DNA of 64,000 nucleotides, from assembly GCA_905181835.1 (NCBI GenBank), contig CAJIZF010000002.1, positions 310,001 to 374,000 on the forward strand, written 5' to 3'. Shown in pieces: positions 55,877 to 64,000 of the stretch. Within the stretch, counting starts at the first letter, position 1. Each line of letters opens with the position of its first letter. Both the position numbers and the translations under genes were made by a program. The notes beneath the pieces were generated by a model. It was not told the origin of the DNA. It ran no database searches and saw only the letters and a list, made by a program, of their open reading frames with translations. This DNA comes from an uncultured Flavobacteriaceae bacterium (lineage in GTDB: Bacteria > Bacteroidota > Bacteroidia > Flavobacteriales > Flavobacteriaceae).

Positions 55877-57000
55877 AAGTTTTTTAGATCAATTCTGAAT
55901 GTACTACGTTCTTTGTGTTTCACAGGACTGTTATGTTTCCATAATTGTTGCACTGCTACATTTTCTTCAAGTTCCGGGTTAGTTTCGGTTTGTGTAATCC
56001 CTTTTCGTCTAAAAATTGCACTTACTTCATCAAATATGAGAGCAGTAATTCCCTTTCCTTGGTATTCAGGATCTACGCCGATCAAGTAGAAAGCTGCGGT
56101 GTCATTTTTTCGTTGAGCCTTCATTAAATGATACCATCCAAATGGGAATAGTGATCCGTTTGCTTTTTTTAGTGCTTTTGAAAAGGAGGGCATTACTATG
56201 GAAAATGCAATTAATTTTTTGTTTTTATCCATAATACATGTGATATATTCTGGATTAATGAAATTAAAATACTTATCCTTATAATGATCAATTTGATATT
56301 GTTGAATAGGGACAAATGTTTGTAAAGAATTGTATGTTTTATTTAACAAACCAAACATATCATCGACATACGGTAGTATATTTTTTTTCTTTTTAAATCT
56401 GACAACTTCTAACTTATACTTTTCCTTTATTAAGTTAGAGAATCGTTTAACTTTTGGTAAATGTTCGGATGGATTTAGTAATCTAAATTCTACCCATGTT
56501 GCCTGTTTTTGAAATCCTAATTTTTTTAAATGCTCTGCATAATAAGGATATTGGTACCACGTTATCATCGTATTTAACTCTTCAAAACCAAAGGTTAATA
56601 TACCAGCCTTTTCCATATTTGAAAATCCAACGGGACCTTCCGCATATTCTAATTTATGTAGTTTTCCAATTTCAATTACTTTTTGCAATAATGCTTTTGT
56701 AACTTCAATATCATCAATCATATCCAGCCAACCAAAACGAACTTTATTTTTCTTTTGTTCCTTTACTTCTATATGGTTAATGATCACAGCGATCCTTCCT
56801 ACTATCTTTTTATTTTTAAAAGCAAGATAATAAGTAGCCTCGGCATTTTTAAAAACAGGGTTATTTGCCTTGTCTAAAGTTTCTAGTTCATCATTTGTTA
56901 GAGGAGGCACCCAATATTTACAATCTTTGTATAATGAAAATGGAAATTTTACAAATTGTAATATTTCCCTTTTAGATTTTATTTCTTTTACTTTTATCAT
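55873..57000 (-). CDS. GNAT-like acyltransferase family protein
   Basis: 375 residues without a signal peptide: EIKSKREILQFVKFPFSLYKDCKYWVPPL, VFKNAEATYYLAFKNKKIVGRIAVIINH, YAEGPVGFSNMEKAGILTFGFEEL, and a C-terminal acetyltransferase-like part (YLIGVDPEYQGKGITALIFDEV with the Q/R-G-x-G-like acyl-CoA site). It is conserved across Bacteroidota. Its place next to the oxoamine synthase (on the opposite strand, convergent) makes it a candidate N-acyltransferase for the sphingoid or capnine base (inference). Confidence 0.72.
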   Translation of the reverse strand: MIKVKEIKSKREILQFVKFPFSLYKDCKYWVPPLTNDELETLDKANNPVFKNAEATYYLAFKNKKIVGRIAVIINHIEVKEQKKNKVRFGWLDMIDDIEVTKALLQKVIEIGKLHKLEYAEGPVGFSNMEKAGILTFGFEELNTMITWYQYPYYAEHLKKLGFQKQATWVEFRLLNPSEHLPKVKRFSNLIKEKYKLEVVRFKKKKNILPYVDDMFGLLNKTYNSLQTFVPIQQYQIDHYKDKYFNFINPEYITCIMDKNKKLIAFSIVMPSFSKALKKANGSLFPFGWYHLMKAQRKNDTAAFYLIGVDPEYQGKGITALIFDEVSAIFRRKGITQTETNPELEENVAVQQLWKHNSPVKHKERSTFRIDLKNL

Positions 57001-57009
57001 TGATTAAAA

Positions 57010-58041
57010 TTACAAATTTACCCCAACGTTACTTTCAAGATTAACACCATCCATTCGTTTATTTTTTTTCTTTTTTGTCTTGTTTTTTACTTTTCTTTTT
57101 TTTGATCTTCCGGCTTTCCCTTTTTCTTCTATATATTGATCGTTTGCATGCATATCCAACCTGTAAGATATGCCTAATCTTCCAAATTGTCTAGAAGGAG
57201 TGTCTTTAAAGTTCATTAAAAATGCGACATCTACTTGAAAATCTTTACTCACTAAATAGGCTGCACCGCCTCTAATTATTTGGTCTGCATAAAAATCACT
57301 TTTTATTCCTTGGTTTTCAATAAAAACTGAAAGTTTTGCATTAAAGGTATGGGTTAAGGTTAAAATATAAGAATATGATTTTTCATCCAACGTAATTCGT
57401 TCCCCAATAAGATTTATGACAAATACCCAACTCCCCCAATTATTTTGAGTTGCTATTGCGACAGTCGGACTTATCTCTATTCCTGTTTTCAATTCTGGAT
57501 TAAAAAATGTTAAGTCATTTTTATAAAGGTGGGTTAAAGGGTTATTTGCTTGATCAAAATTTGCTCCTGCGTATACAGATATTGCTGGTATTAAGTCTTT
57601 CCATTTAAAACCATTATTGGCCTTCCAACTGTATAGGTTTGGTTTTTCAATTTGTCTTTTTCGATAAGGATCAAAGAATAAATATTTAGCACCTATCGTA
57701 TTAGTGGTAAAATTACTTTCTTTGAAGTTGTCACCAGAATCAATTAATGAAACAGCATTTGATTGGTAAGCGCCAATCAAACTAATTTCTAGCTCTTCTT
57801 TCCATATTCCATACCTAAAATTATAATCAATGATAAAAGCATCTGTTTTTTTATTTAAGATTGAATGTTCCTCTTTGCCTAGTCCAAAACCAGTTTCAAA
57901 TTGCAAAACATCTTTTCCAACAGAAAATGCTCCCTGCGAAAATCCTGGGCGATTAGAATTTATCGTTTCTGTATATTGAGCAAATACTGAAATTGATGCA
58001 AATAAAAAAAGAAATAAAATTTTACTACGCTTAATGACCAT
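57010..58041 (-). CDS. Outer-membrane barrel protein (Phenol_MetA_deg-like)
   Basis: 343 residues. A signal peptide (ILFLFLFASISVFAQ) leads to ETINSNRPGFSQGAFSVGKDVLQFETGF, a typical start for this family of putative outer-membrane transporters, with alternating hydrophobic strands and GRLGISYRLDM as the last strand. A strongly basic tail follows (KAGRSKKRKVKNKTKKKKNKR). It lies ten bases upstream of the GNAT-like gene. Its transport role is unproven. Confidence 0.72.
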   Translation of the reverse strand: MVIKRSKILFLFLFASISVFAQYTETINSNRPGFSQGAFSVGKDVLQFETGFGLGKEEHSILNKKTDAFIIDYNFRYGIWKEELEISLIGAYQSNAVSLIDSGDNFKESNFTTNTIGAKYLFFDPYRKRQIEKPNLYSWKANNGFKWKDLIPAISVYAGANFDQANNPLTHLYKNDLTFFNPELKTGIEISPTVAIATQNNWGSWVFVINLIGERITLDEKSYSYILTLTHTFNAKLSVFIENQGIKSDFYADQIIRGGAAYLVSKDFQVDVAFLMNFKDTPSRQFGRLGISYRLDMHANDQYIEEKGKAGRSKKRKVKNKTKKKKNKRMDGVNLESNVGVNL

Positions 58042-58141
58042 ATAGTTTTTGGTTTAATTCAAAGATATAATTTATCATTTATTTAATACTAGTTTTTACA
58101 AAATTATCCAATCTATTTGTATTTTTGAAGAGCAATTAAAT

Positions 58142-58417
58142 ATGAATATGAATTCCTTTTTAGAAACGGTATTAATAGTACTTTTGGTATACTATGGGTT
58201 AAAAATTTTATTTAAGTTTTTAAAACCTTATTTATTTAAATATATGGTCAAAAAAGCTACAAAAGGTTTTGGAAATGCTTTTGGTGAAAATCCTTTTCAA
58301 CCAGAAAAAGCTAGAAAAAATGAAGAAGGAAAAATTACAATTGACCCTTTAAAGTCTAGTGCGAAAACTTCCAAATCGAAAGTAGGAGAGTACATCGATT
58401 TTGAAGAACTTGACTGA
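58142..58417 (+). CDS. DUF4834 family small membrane protein
   Basis: 91 residues: one N-terminal membrane segment (SFLETVLIVLLVYYGLKILFKF), then FKYMVKKATKGFGNAFGENPFQ and a charged tail ending VGEYIDFEELD. This is a conserved flavobacterial family of unknown role. It is followed by the YfhO gene 79 bases on. Confidence 0.8.
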   Translation: MNMNSFLETVLIVLLVYYGLKILFKFLKPYLFKYMVKKATKGFGNAFGENPFQPEKARKNEEGKITIDPLKSSAKTSKSKVGEYIDFEELD

Positions 58418-58496
58418 TCTGTAAAAACTTCTTTTCTGTTATCTTAAAAGAACTCCACATTTTTTCATAAATTCCCCAAGTATTTTTATAATCTAG

Positions 58497-60935
58497 ATGA
58501 AACAACTAAAAAAGTTCCTGCCCCATATTATTGTATTCATTTTATTTACAATGATTTCTCTTACTTATTTCAGCCCAGTTTTACAGGGTAAAAAAATATT
58601 TCAGAGTGATATAGTTCAATATACTGGAATGGCAAAACAGCAGAACGATTTCAGAAAATCAACTGGTGAAGAAACTTATTGGACCAATGCTGCTTTTGGA
58701 GGAATGCCTACCTATCAATTAGGCGCAAAATACCCTCATAATTATATAAAAAAACTCGATTTAAGTTTACGGTTTTTACCAAGACCTGCTGATTATTTAT
58801 TTCTTTACTTCGTTGGTATCTATATACTTTTTTTAGTACTAAAATTAGATTACAAATTGGCTTTTATAGGGGCCTTAGCCTTTGGATTTTCAACATATTT
58901 GATTATTATTTTAGGTGTAGGACACAATGCAAAAGCACATGCAATTGCATATATGCCATTGGTTTTAAGTGGAATTATTTTAGCCTTACGAGGAGCATTC
59001 TTTAGAGGTTTTTTGTTAACTACGATAGCCTTGGCTCTAGAACTGGTTGCAAATCACTTCCAAATGACTTATTATTTACTTTTGTTAGTTTTGGCAATCG
59101 GTCTTGTGTATTTAATCGATTCCTATAAAAATAAAGCATTACCGACTTTTTTCAAGGGTGTAGGAGTTTTAGTGGTAGCAGTAATTTTTGCAATAGGCCT
59201 CAACGCCACTAATATTTTAGCAACAAAAGAGTATGCAGCTACTTCTACTAGGGGGAATAGCGAATTAACAATTAATCCTGACGGAAGCACTAAAGTGGCT
59301 AATAAAGGACTCGACTACGATTACATCACAGAATATAGTTACGGGAAGTTAGAAAGTTTTAATTTATACATCCCTAGGTTTATGGGTGGAGGGTCTTCAG
59401 AACCTTTACCTGACAACCCAAAATCATTAGAGGCTATTATGCAATTAGGAGCTTCTTCTCAAGAGGCCAATCAAATTTTAAATCAAGTACCCATGTATTG
59501 GGGTGATCAACCGATAGTTGCTGCGCCTGCTTATGTTGGTGCTGTTATTATTTTCCTGGCTTTACTATCCTTATTTCTAATTAAAGGTAAATTAAAATGG
59601 TGGTTAGTTTCAGGAATTCTACTAAGCTTGCTCTTATCTTGGGGAAAAAATTTAAGTTTTCTTACCGACTTTTTTATTGAATACATTCCACTTTACAATA
59701 AGTTTAGAGCGGTATCTTCTATACAAGTGTTATTAGAGTTATTGCTTCCGATTTTAGCAATCATTGGATTGCAACAGTTTCTATTTACTTCTGAAGAATT
59801 GGAGAAAAAGAAAAAAGCGCTGATGTATGCTACAGGAATTACTACCGGAATAACTATCATATTCATTTTATTTAAATCTTTCTTATTTGATTTTACAAGT
59901 CCATACGATACTTATTTTATGAAGGATTTAGGTCCAAGATTTGTTGCTGCCATGGAAGAGGATAGAATGACATTGTTTACCAGTGATGCCCTAAGATCCC
60001 TAATATTTGTTTTGTTATCAGCTGGAATTTTATGGTTTTATTTTAAATCAAAACTCAAACAAGGAACTGCTGTTGTTTTGTTTGGAATATTAATTGTATT
60101 TGATTTGGTTGGAGTTGACAGAAGATATGTAAATAACGATGATTTTGTAAAGTCTAGAATTATGGACCATCCTTTTCAAGAAAACTTCGCAGATAAAGAA
60201 ATTTTAAAGGATACAGCGTATTTTAGAGTTTATGACGTGACTTCAAGTCCATTTAATAGTGGTAAAGCAAGTTATTTCCACAATGCATTAGGCGGTTACC
60301 ATGCGGCAAAACCTGGACGAATTCAGGATATCGATAACTTCTATTTAAGTAAAGGAGATATAGGGATACTAAATATGATGAATGTACGATACATCATCAC
60401 CCAAGGAAAAAATGGAACAGCTTTTCCTCAACGTAATCCATACGCAAACGGTGCTGCTTGGTTCGTAGAAAATGTATTGATCGCCCAAAATACCAATGAA
60501 GAATTGTTATTGCTTGATAGTTTAAATACTAAAAGTACGGCCATAATTCATAAAGAATTTAGTAATAAATTACCTTTAGAAGATACTAAACGAGATTCCA
60601 CAGCAACCATTAAATTAAAGAGTCATACTCCAAACCACCTAGTTTATGAATCAACTACCGAAACTTATCAATTAGCGCTTTTTTCTGAGGCTTATTACCC
60701 GGATGGTTGGAATGTATACATAGATGGAAATTTAGTGGAACATTATAGAGCAAATTATATTTTGAGAGCTCTCACGATTCCAAAGGGATCTCATACTATT
60801 GAATTTAAATTTGAACCCCAAGTTATTACTATCGGCAGTCGAATATCATTGGCTAGTAGTATTTTATTTTTATTGGTATTTGCTGGAGGCTTTTATAGGA
60901 ATAGCAGAAAGAAAGTACCATTTAATAATGAATAA
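58497..60935 (+). CDS. YfhO family membrane protein
   Basis: 812 residues with about twelve membrane segments in the first 550 residues and a C-terminal periplasmic domain, matching the YfhO family of GT-C-like proteins. MISLTYFSPVLQGKKIFQSDIVQYTGMAKQ and AFGGMPTYQLGAKYPH are the family N-terminal loop; YPDGWNVYIDGNLVEHYRANYILRAL is its C-terminal part. Members are linked to glycosylation of surface polymers. It is six bases upstream of the glycosyltransferase gene, so the two may act together. Confidence 0.9.
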   Translation: MKQLKKFLPHIIVFILFTMISLTYFSPVLQGKKIFQSDIVQYTGMAKQQNDFRKSTGEETYWTNAAFGGMPTYQLGAKYPHNYIKKLDLSLRFLPRPADYLFLYFVGIYILFLVLKLDYKLAFIGALAFGFSTYLIIILGVGHNAKAHAIAYMPLVLSGIILALRGAFFRGFLLTTIALALELVANHFQMTYYLLLLVLAIGLVYLIDSYKNKALPTFFKGVGVLVVAVIFAIGLNATNILATKEYAATSTRGNSELTINPDGSTKVANKGLDYDYITEYSYGKLESFNLYIPRFMGGGSSEPLPDNPKSLEAIMQLGASSQEANQILNQVPMYWGDQPIVAAPAYVGAVIIFLALLSLFLIKGKLKWWLVSGILLSLLLSWGKNLSFLTDFFIEYIPLYNKFRAVSSIQVLLELLLPILAIIGLQQFLFTSEELEKKKKALMYATGITTGITIIFILFKSFLFDFTSPYDTYFMKDLGPRFVAAMEEDRMTLFTSDALRSLIFVLLSAGILWFYFKSKLKQGTAVVLFGILIVFDLVGVDRRYVNNDDFVKSRIMDHPFQENFADKEILKDTAYFRVYDVTSSPFNSGKASYFHNALGGYHAAKPGRIQDIDNFYLSKGDIGILNMMNVRYIITQGKNGTAFPQRNPYANGAAWFVENVLIAQNTNEELLLLDSLNTKSTAIIHKEFSNKLPLEDTKRDSTATIKLKSHTPNHLVYESTTETYQLALFSEAYYPDGWNVYIDGNLVEHYRANYILRALTIPKGSHTIEFKFEPQVITIGSRISLASSILFLLVFAGGFYRNSRKKVPFNNE

Positions 60936-60941
60936 AAAGTT

Positions 60942-62222
60942 ATGAAGCGTGTACTAGTAATTACGTATTATTGGCCGCCAGCTGGTGGTCCAGGTGTTCA
61001 AAGATGGCTTAAGTTTATTACTTATTTTAAAGAGTTTGGAATTGACCCCATTGTTTTTATTCCAGATAACCCTCATTATCCTTTAAAAGACGAATCTATT
61101 TGTTCTGAGCTTCCAAAAGGAATTCAAATCATTCGATTTCCAATAAAAGAACCTTATAGATTTGCAAATCTATTTTCAAAAAAGAAAACAAATCGGGTTA
61201 GTAGTGGAATTATAACAAAGCAAAAACAATCTGTTTTAGAAAAAGTCCTTTTATGGATTCGTGGTAATTTTTTTATTCCAGATGCCAGAGTAGGATGGGT
61301 AAAGCCATCGATAGGTTTTTTAAGAAATTTTATATCTGAACAAAAGGTAGAGGTCATTATTACTTCGGGCCCCCCTCACAGTTTACATTTAATTGGTAAA
61401 TCCTTAAAAAAGGAAACAGGAATTAAATGGGTAGCAGACTTTAGAGATCCTTGGACAACCATTCATTATCACAAATCGCTGAGACTAAGTAAAAGAGCTC
61501 AAAAAAAGCATATAGCCTTAGAATCAGAAGTGTTAACAAAAGCAGATCATGTAGTTGTAACGAGTGCAACTACTAAACGAGAATTTCAAAAAATTACCAA
61601 CACCCCCATTGAAGTTATTACTAATGGATACGATTCTATTGACGAATTTAAACCTAATTTAGATGTAAAATTTACCTTATCGCATGTAGGCTCTTTACTA
61701 AGCAATAGAAATCCTATTATATTATGGGAGGCGTTATCCGAACTGTGTTCAGAGGACTCTCAGTTTTCTGAAGACTTATTGATACAACTGGCTGGATCTG
61801 TAAGTGACGCTATACCAATCAGTATTCGAAAATACGGTTTAACAAATCAGTGTTTATCGTTGGGATATTTGTCGCATCAAAAAGCAATTCAATTACAGTG
61901 TAATTCTCAGGTTTTATTATTAATTGAAATGAACCTTCCTGAGACGAAGGCTATTATACCAGGTAAATTATTTGAATACCTCGCCGCAAAACGACCAATA
62001 CTGGCAATTGGTCCTGTAGAAAGCGATGTTGAAAAAATCATCGAGGAAACCAGTTCAGGTAGCTATTTCGGTTATTCTGAAAAGGAAAAACTTAAAAAAC
62101 AAATTAGCTTATATTATCAGGCATATCGGCAAGGTCATTTAATTTTAAATTCTAAAGGATTATCAAATTTTAGCAGAAAAAAACTGACTTTTAAAATGAG
62201 TAATTTGATTAAAAACTTATAA
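60942..62222 (+). CDS. Family 4-type glycosyltransferase
   Basis: 426 residues in the GT-B fold. The N-terminal loop is VLVITYYWPPAGGPGVQRWLKF; the middle has TSGPPHSLHLIGKSLKKETGIKWVADFRDPW; the C-terminal domain has LSHVGSLLSNRNP and the donor-binding IPGKLFEYLAAKRPILAIG. The donor and acceptor sugars are unknown. It is directly downstream of YfhO on the same strand. Confidence 0.88.
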   Translation: MKRVLVITYYWPPAGGPGVQRWLKFITYFKEFGIDPIVFIPDNPHYPLKDESICSELPKGIQIIRFPIKEPYRFANLFSKKKTNRVSSGIITKQKQSVLEKVLLWIRGNFFIPDARVGWVKPSIGFLRNFISEQKVEVIITSGPPHSLHLIGKSLKKETGIKWVADFRDPWTTIHYHKSLRLSKRAQKKHIALESEVLTKADHVVVTSATTKREFQKITNTPIEVITNGYDSIDEFKPNLDVKFTLSHVGSLLSNRNPIILWEALSELCSEDSQFSEDLLIQLAGSVSDAIPISIRKYGLTNQCLSLGYLSHQKAIQLQCNSQVLLLIEMNLPETKAIIPGKLFEYLAAKRPILAIGPVESDVEKIIEETSSGSYFGYSEKEKLKKQISLYYQAYRQGHLILNSKGLSNFSRKKLTFKMSNLIKNL

Positions 62223-62274
62223 AAAAACCCCCTTAAATGAGTTGATGCCCATCAGAGGATTTTTATCACTACTT

Positions 62275-63324
62275 TTAGTATAGTCCTCTACTTCTTTTTC
62301 TTGATAAAGTAGTATTACTATTTACTTGTTGACTCCTTTTAGTATTCGAAGCTATATTAGAAGTCTTAGATCTAGAATACCTAGTTGTTCGATTTTGAGT
62401 ATTCATATTTGTTTGAGATGAAACCTTCCTACCATTTAATATTGTATTTCTATTACCTCTAAATCTTTGACTACCAATTACAGTTGGTTTTGTATTTAAA
62501 TTATTAACTAAACGATTTCTTCTAGGATTCTGATTGTTGGTCATTGGCTTAGTATGATTGACAGGTCTTGTTCTATTAATAATTGGTTTAGATGCAACAG
62601 CTACTGAGGTCCTTCTTCGAGATGGTTGATAATTTTTATTTACTTTATACCGTCCACCTTTATAGTGGTTATATCTACCAGGGCGATCAAAATTTCTTCT
62701 ACCATTCGCATAGGTATTATTGTTTCTACCTCTATTTCTATAATAATTATGGTGAACTGTATAGCTGTAGCGAGTGGGCACGTAATTCCTTCTGTACGGA
62801 TAATTATATACCAAACAGTTAGTATAGGCAGGTCTAATGTAATACGAATGCCAAGGTCTATAGGTGTAATGATAGTTAAAGGCATTTATAAAGCCAGAAC
62901 TATAGGCGTAATATCCATAACGGTTGTAATGGATATAAAGCCCTCCAATTCTTGTAATTCGATTTCTATTATAGTATATATTTATGGTGCCTACTTGTGA
63001 AACTCTGCCAAATTCATCATAATAAATAGGTACATTTTCTACTTGAATAACGCCCCCATACATGTCGTACTGAACATACATCTCATAATTGAAACCAGCG
63101 TTATAACTAATGTTGATGTTTGGAGAATTATTTCTTAAATATGTGAAATCGAATTGACCATCTGGAAAAACTGAAAACTCAACATTTTGAACCGTAAAAA
63201 TGTAGGAATTACCATAATTAATAAAATTTGGATTTAAGTTATTATTTGTGGTCGTTGTGGAAGCAATCAAAAAAGAAAAACTAATAAGAAAGATTCCGAT
63301 GGATAGAGTGATTGCTTTTTTCAT
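62275..63324 (-). CDS. Exported low-complexity protein rich in Tyr, Asn and Arg
   Basis: 349 residues from the ATG at 63324, which opens a signal peptide (MKKAITLSIGIFLISFSFLIAS). Residues up to about 150 hold beta-rich repeats with YDEFGRVSQVGTINIYYNRNRITRIGGLYIHYNRYG, resembling short RHS/YD-like units. From about 165 it is rich in Tyr, Arg and Asn (NYPYRRNYVPTRYSYTVHHN), and the last third is Ser/Thr/Asn/Arg-rich. I recognise no family. It is basic and extracytoplasmic, possibly associated with nucleic acid or polysaccharide. Confidence 0.65.
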   Translation of the reverse strand: MKKAITLSIGIFLISFSFLIASTTTTNNNLNPNFINYGNSYIFTVQNVEFSVFPDGQFDFTYLRNNSPNINISYNAGFNYEMYVQYDMYGGVIQVENVPIYYDEFGRVSQVGTINIYYNRNRITRIGGLYIHYNRYGYYAYSSGFINAFNYHYTYRPWHSYYIRPAYTNCLVYNYPYRRNYVPTRYSYTVHHNYYRNRGRNNNTYANGRRNFDRPGRYNHYKGGRYKVNKNYQPSRRRTSVAVASKPIINRTRPVNHTKPMTNNQNPRRNRLVNNLNTKPTVIGSQRFRGNRNTILNGRKVSSQTNMNTQNRTTRYSRSKTSNIASNTKRSQQVNSNTTLSRKRSRGLY

Positions 63325-63448
63325 AATAGATGTTTTTAATCCGCTAAATATACAATACCAACGACCATGCCATATTTGTAAAGTGCTGTTATACAACATT
63401 AAAAAAGATATTATTGTTAGCTATCATAAAAAAAAAGAGCTATCCTAA

Positions 63449-63490
63449 AACATAAAATCCGTCTTTTTAACCAAAAGACGGATTTTAAAA
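63449..63490. terminator. Perfect 14-base inverted repeat, terminator-like
   Basis: AAAATCCGTCTTTT at 63454-63467 and AAAAGACGGATTTT at 63473-63486 around a five-base loop, able to end transcription in either direction. It lies in the 256-base gap between two minus-strand genes and probably ends the T9SS-protein transcript. Confidence 0.75.
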
Positions 63491-63580
63491 ACAAACCAAC
63501 TCAAACTTATTAATAAAATATATTACATATTTAATATGGCAATCATCATGCCATAACATATTTAAAAATATGTTTGTGAT

Positions 63581-64000
63581 TTATTTAACAATAAATTGCT
63601 CAGTTTTTATAAGTTTTTTATCGCTGAAAACCTGGTAAAAGAAAACCCCTGAAGCAAAATCTATATTTTTTAGAATATAATTATTGGTAGTAATAATTTT
63701 ATTTAGTACAATTTGTCCAGAAAGATTATAAATAATTAAGTGGTTTATTGATCTATTGGGAGTAATTGTAATATTGACCTCTCAGAAATTGGATTTGGGT
63801 AAATAACTATGTTATCTATATTAAAATCGTTGCTGGATAAAATTGGAGGTTCACATTCATTAAATCCATTAAACAAAGTCACATTACCATTTTCTGAAAA
63901 ACATGTCATTTTACTCCAATAGTCATAGTTGTATCCAAATGGTATAAGCCCATTTGATGAACCTATACCTTCAATCCAATTTTCATAATACAATTCTGTA
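63581..64000 (-). CDS. Secreted protein with T9SS type A sorting domain (N terminus outside the window, frameshifted)
   Basis: The gene runs in from the right edge. FNGFNECEPPILSSNDFNIDNIVIYPNPISER precedes a one-base loss near 63777-63782. Adding one base gives VNITITPNRSINHLIIYNLSGQIVL, then NYILKNIDFASGVFFYQVFSD and LIKTEQFIVK. This is a complete T9SS type A sorting domain (PNP start, GQ and SGVFFY core, basic end). The upstream part, with NWIEGIGSSNGLIPFGY, is typical of flavobacterial secreted proteins. Its activity is outside the window. Confidence 0.75.

Overview
The window comes from a member of the Bacteroidota, most likely a marine-type Flavobacteriaceae. The sequence is AT-rich. 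It carries T9SS C-terminal sorting domains, an Oar-like TonB-dependent receptor, Bacteroidota-type promoters (a perfect TTTG-N19-TAnnTTTG stands before rpsF) and flavobacterial conserved families (DUF6495, DUF6428, DUF4290, DUF4834, DUF2911). The tRNA-Met gene does not encode CCA.

Layout. 1-7 kb: end of a T9SS-secreted protein, rlmH, nadC-yihY-priA, then the rpsF-rpsR-rplI operon. 7-14 kb: Oar-like receptor, two small conserved proteins, an ABC permease and hisS. 14.1-21.4 kb: two convergent operons that look like a steroid-like lipid modification and trafficking locus. One holds a sulfotransferase and an exported START protein; the other holds a LolA-like carrier, an MMPL/RND exporter, a steroid 5-alpha-reductase homologue, a 3-beta-HSD-like SDR and a HAD phosphatase. 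21.6-24.8 kb: a visibly GC-richer block with a PqqB-like lipoprotein, a PETase-like polyester hydrolase bearing a T9SS domain, and an anchored alpha/beta hydrolase. 24.75-29.7 kb: a very AT-rich minus-strand accessory operon (kinase-like protein, PD-(D/E)XK-like nuclease, leucine-rich fragment, DUF4116 repeat protein, unknowns), much of it frameshifted. 30-35.1 kb: surface-protein block with two BspA-like (DUF285) lipoproteins, a CASTOR/POLLUX-type channel, a LipL32-like protein and a small lipoprotein, ending near tRNA-Met. 35.6-53 kb: mostly housekeeping (YqgE, HU, fmt, recQ, murA, prfB with its programmed frameshift, peptidases, threonine aldolase, YbaB). 53-57 kb: a cysteate-synthase-like enzyme and an alpha-oxoamine synthase, a candidate capnine/sulfonolipid pathway, with a GNAT-like protein nearby. 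57-64 kb: outer-membrane protein, DUF4834, YfhO, a glycosyltransferase, a low-complexity secreted protein and the end of another T9SS-secreted protein.

About a dozen single-base frame breaks interrupt otherwise conserved genes, including the essential hisS. Most sit in short homopolymers and more are +1 than -1. I read these mainly as sequence errors, except possibly in the accessory operon, and annotate each gene across its break. The prfB break is different: it is the known programmed frameshift.

The points most worth following are the PETase-like enzyme, the steroid-like locus, the LipL32-like protein and the sulfonolipid gene pair.
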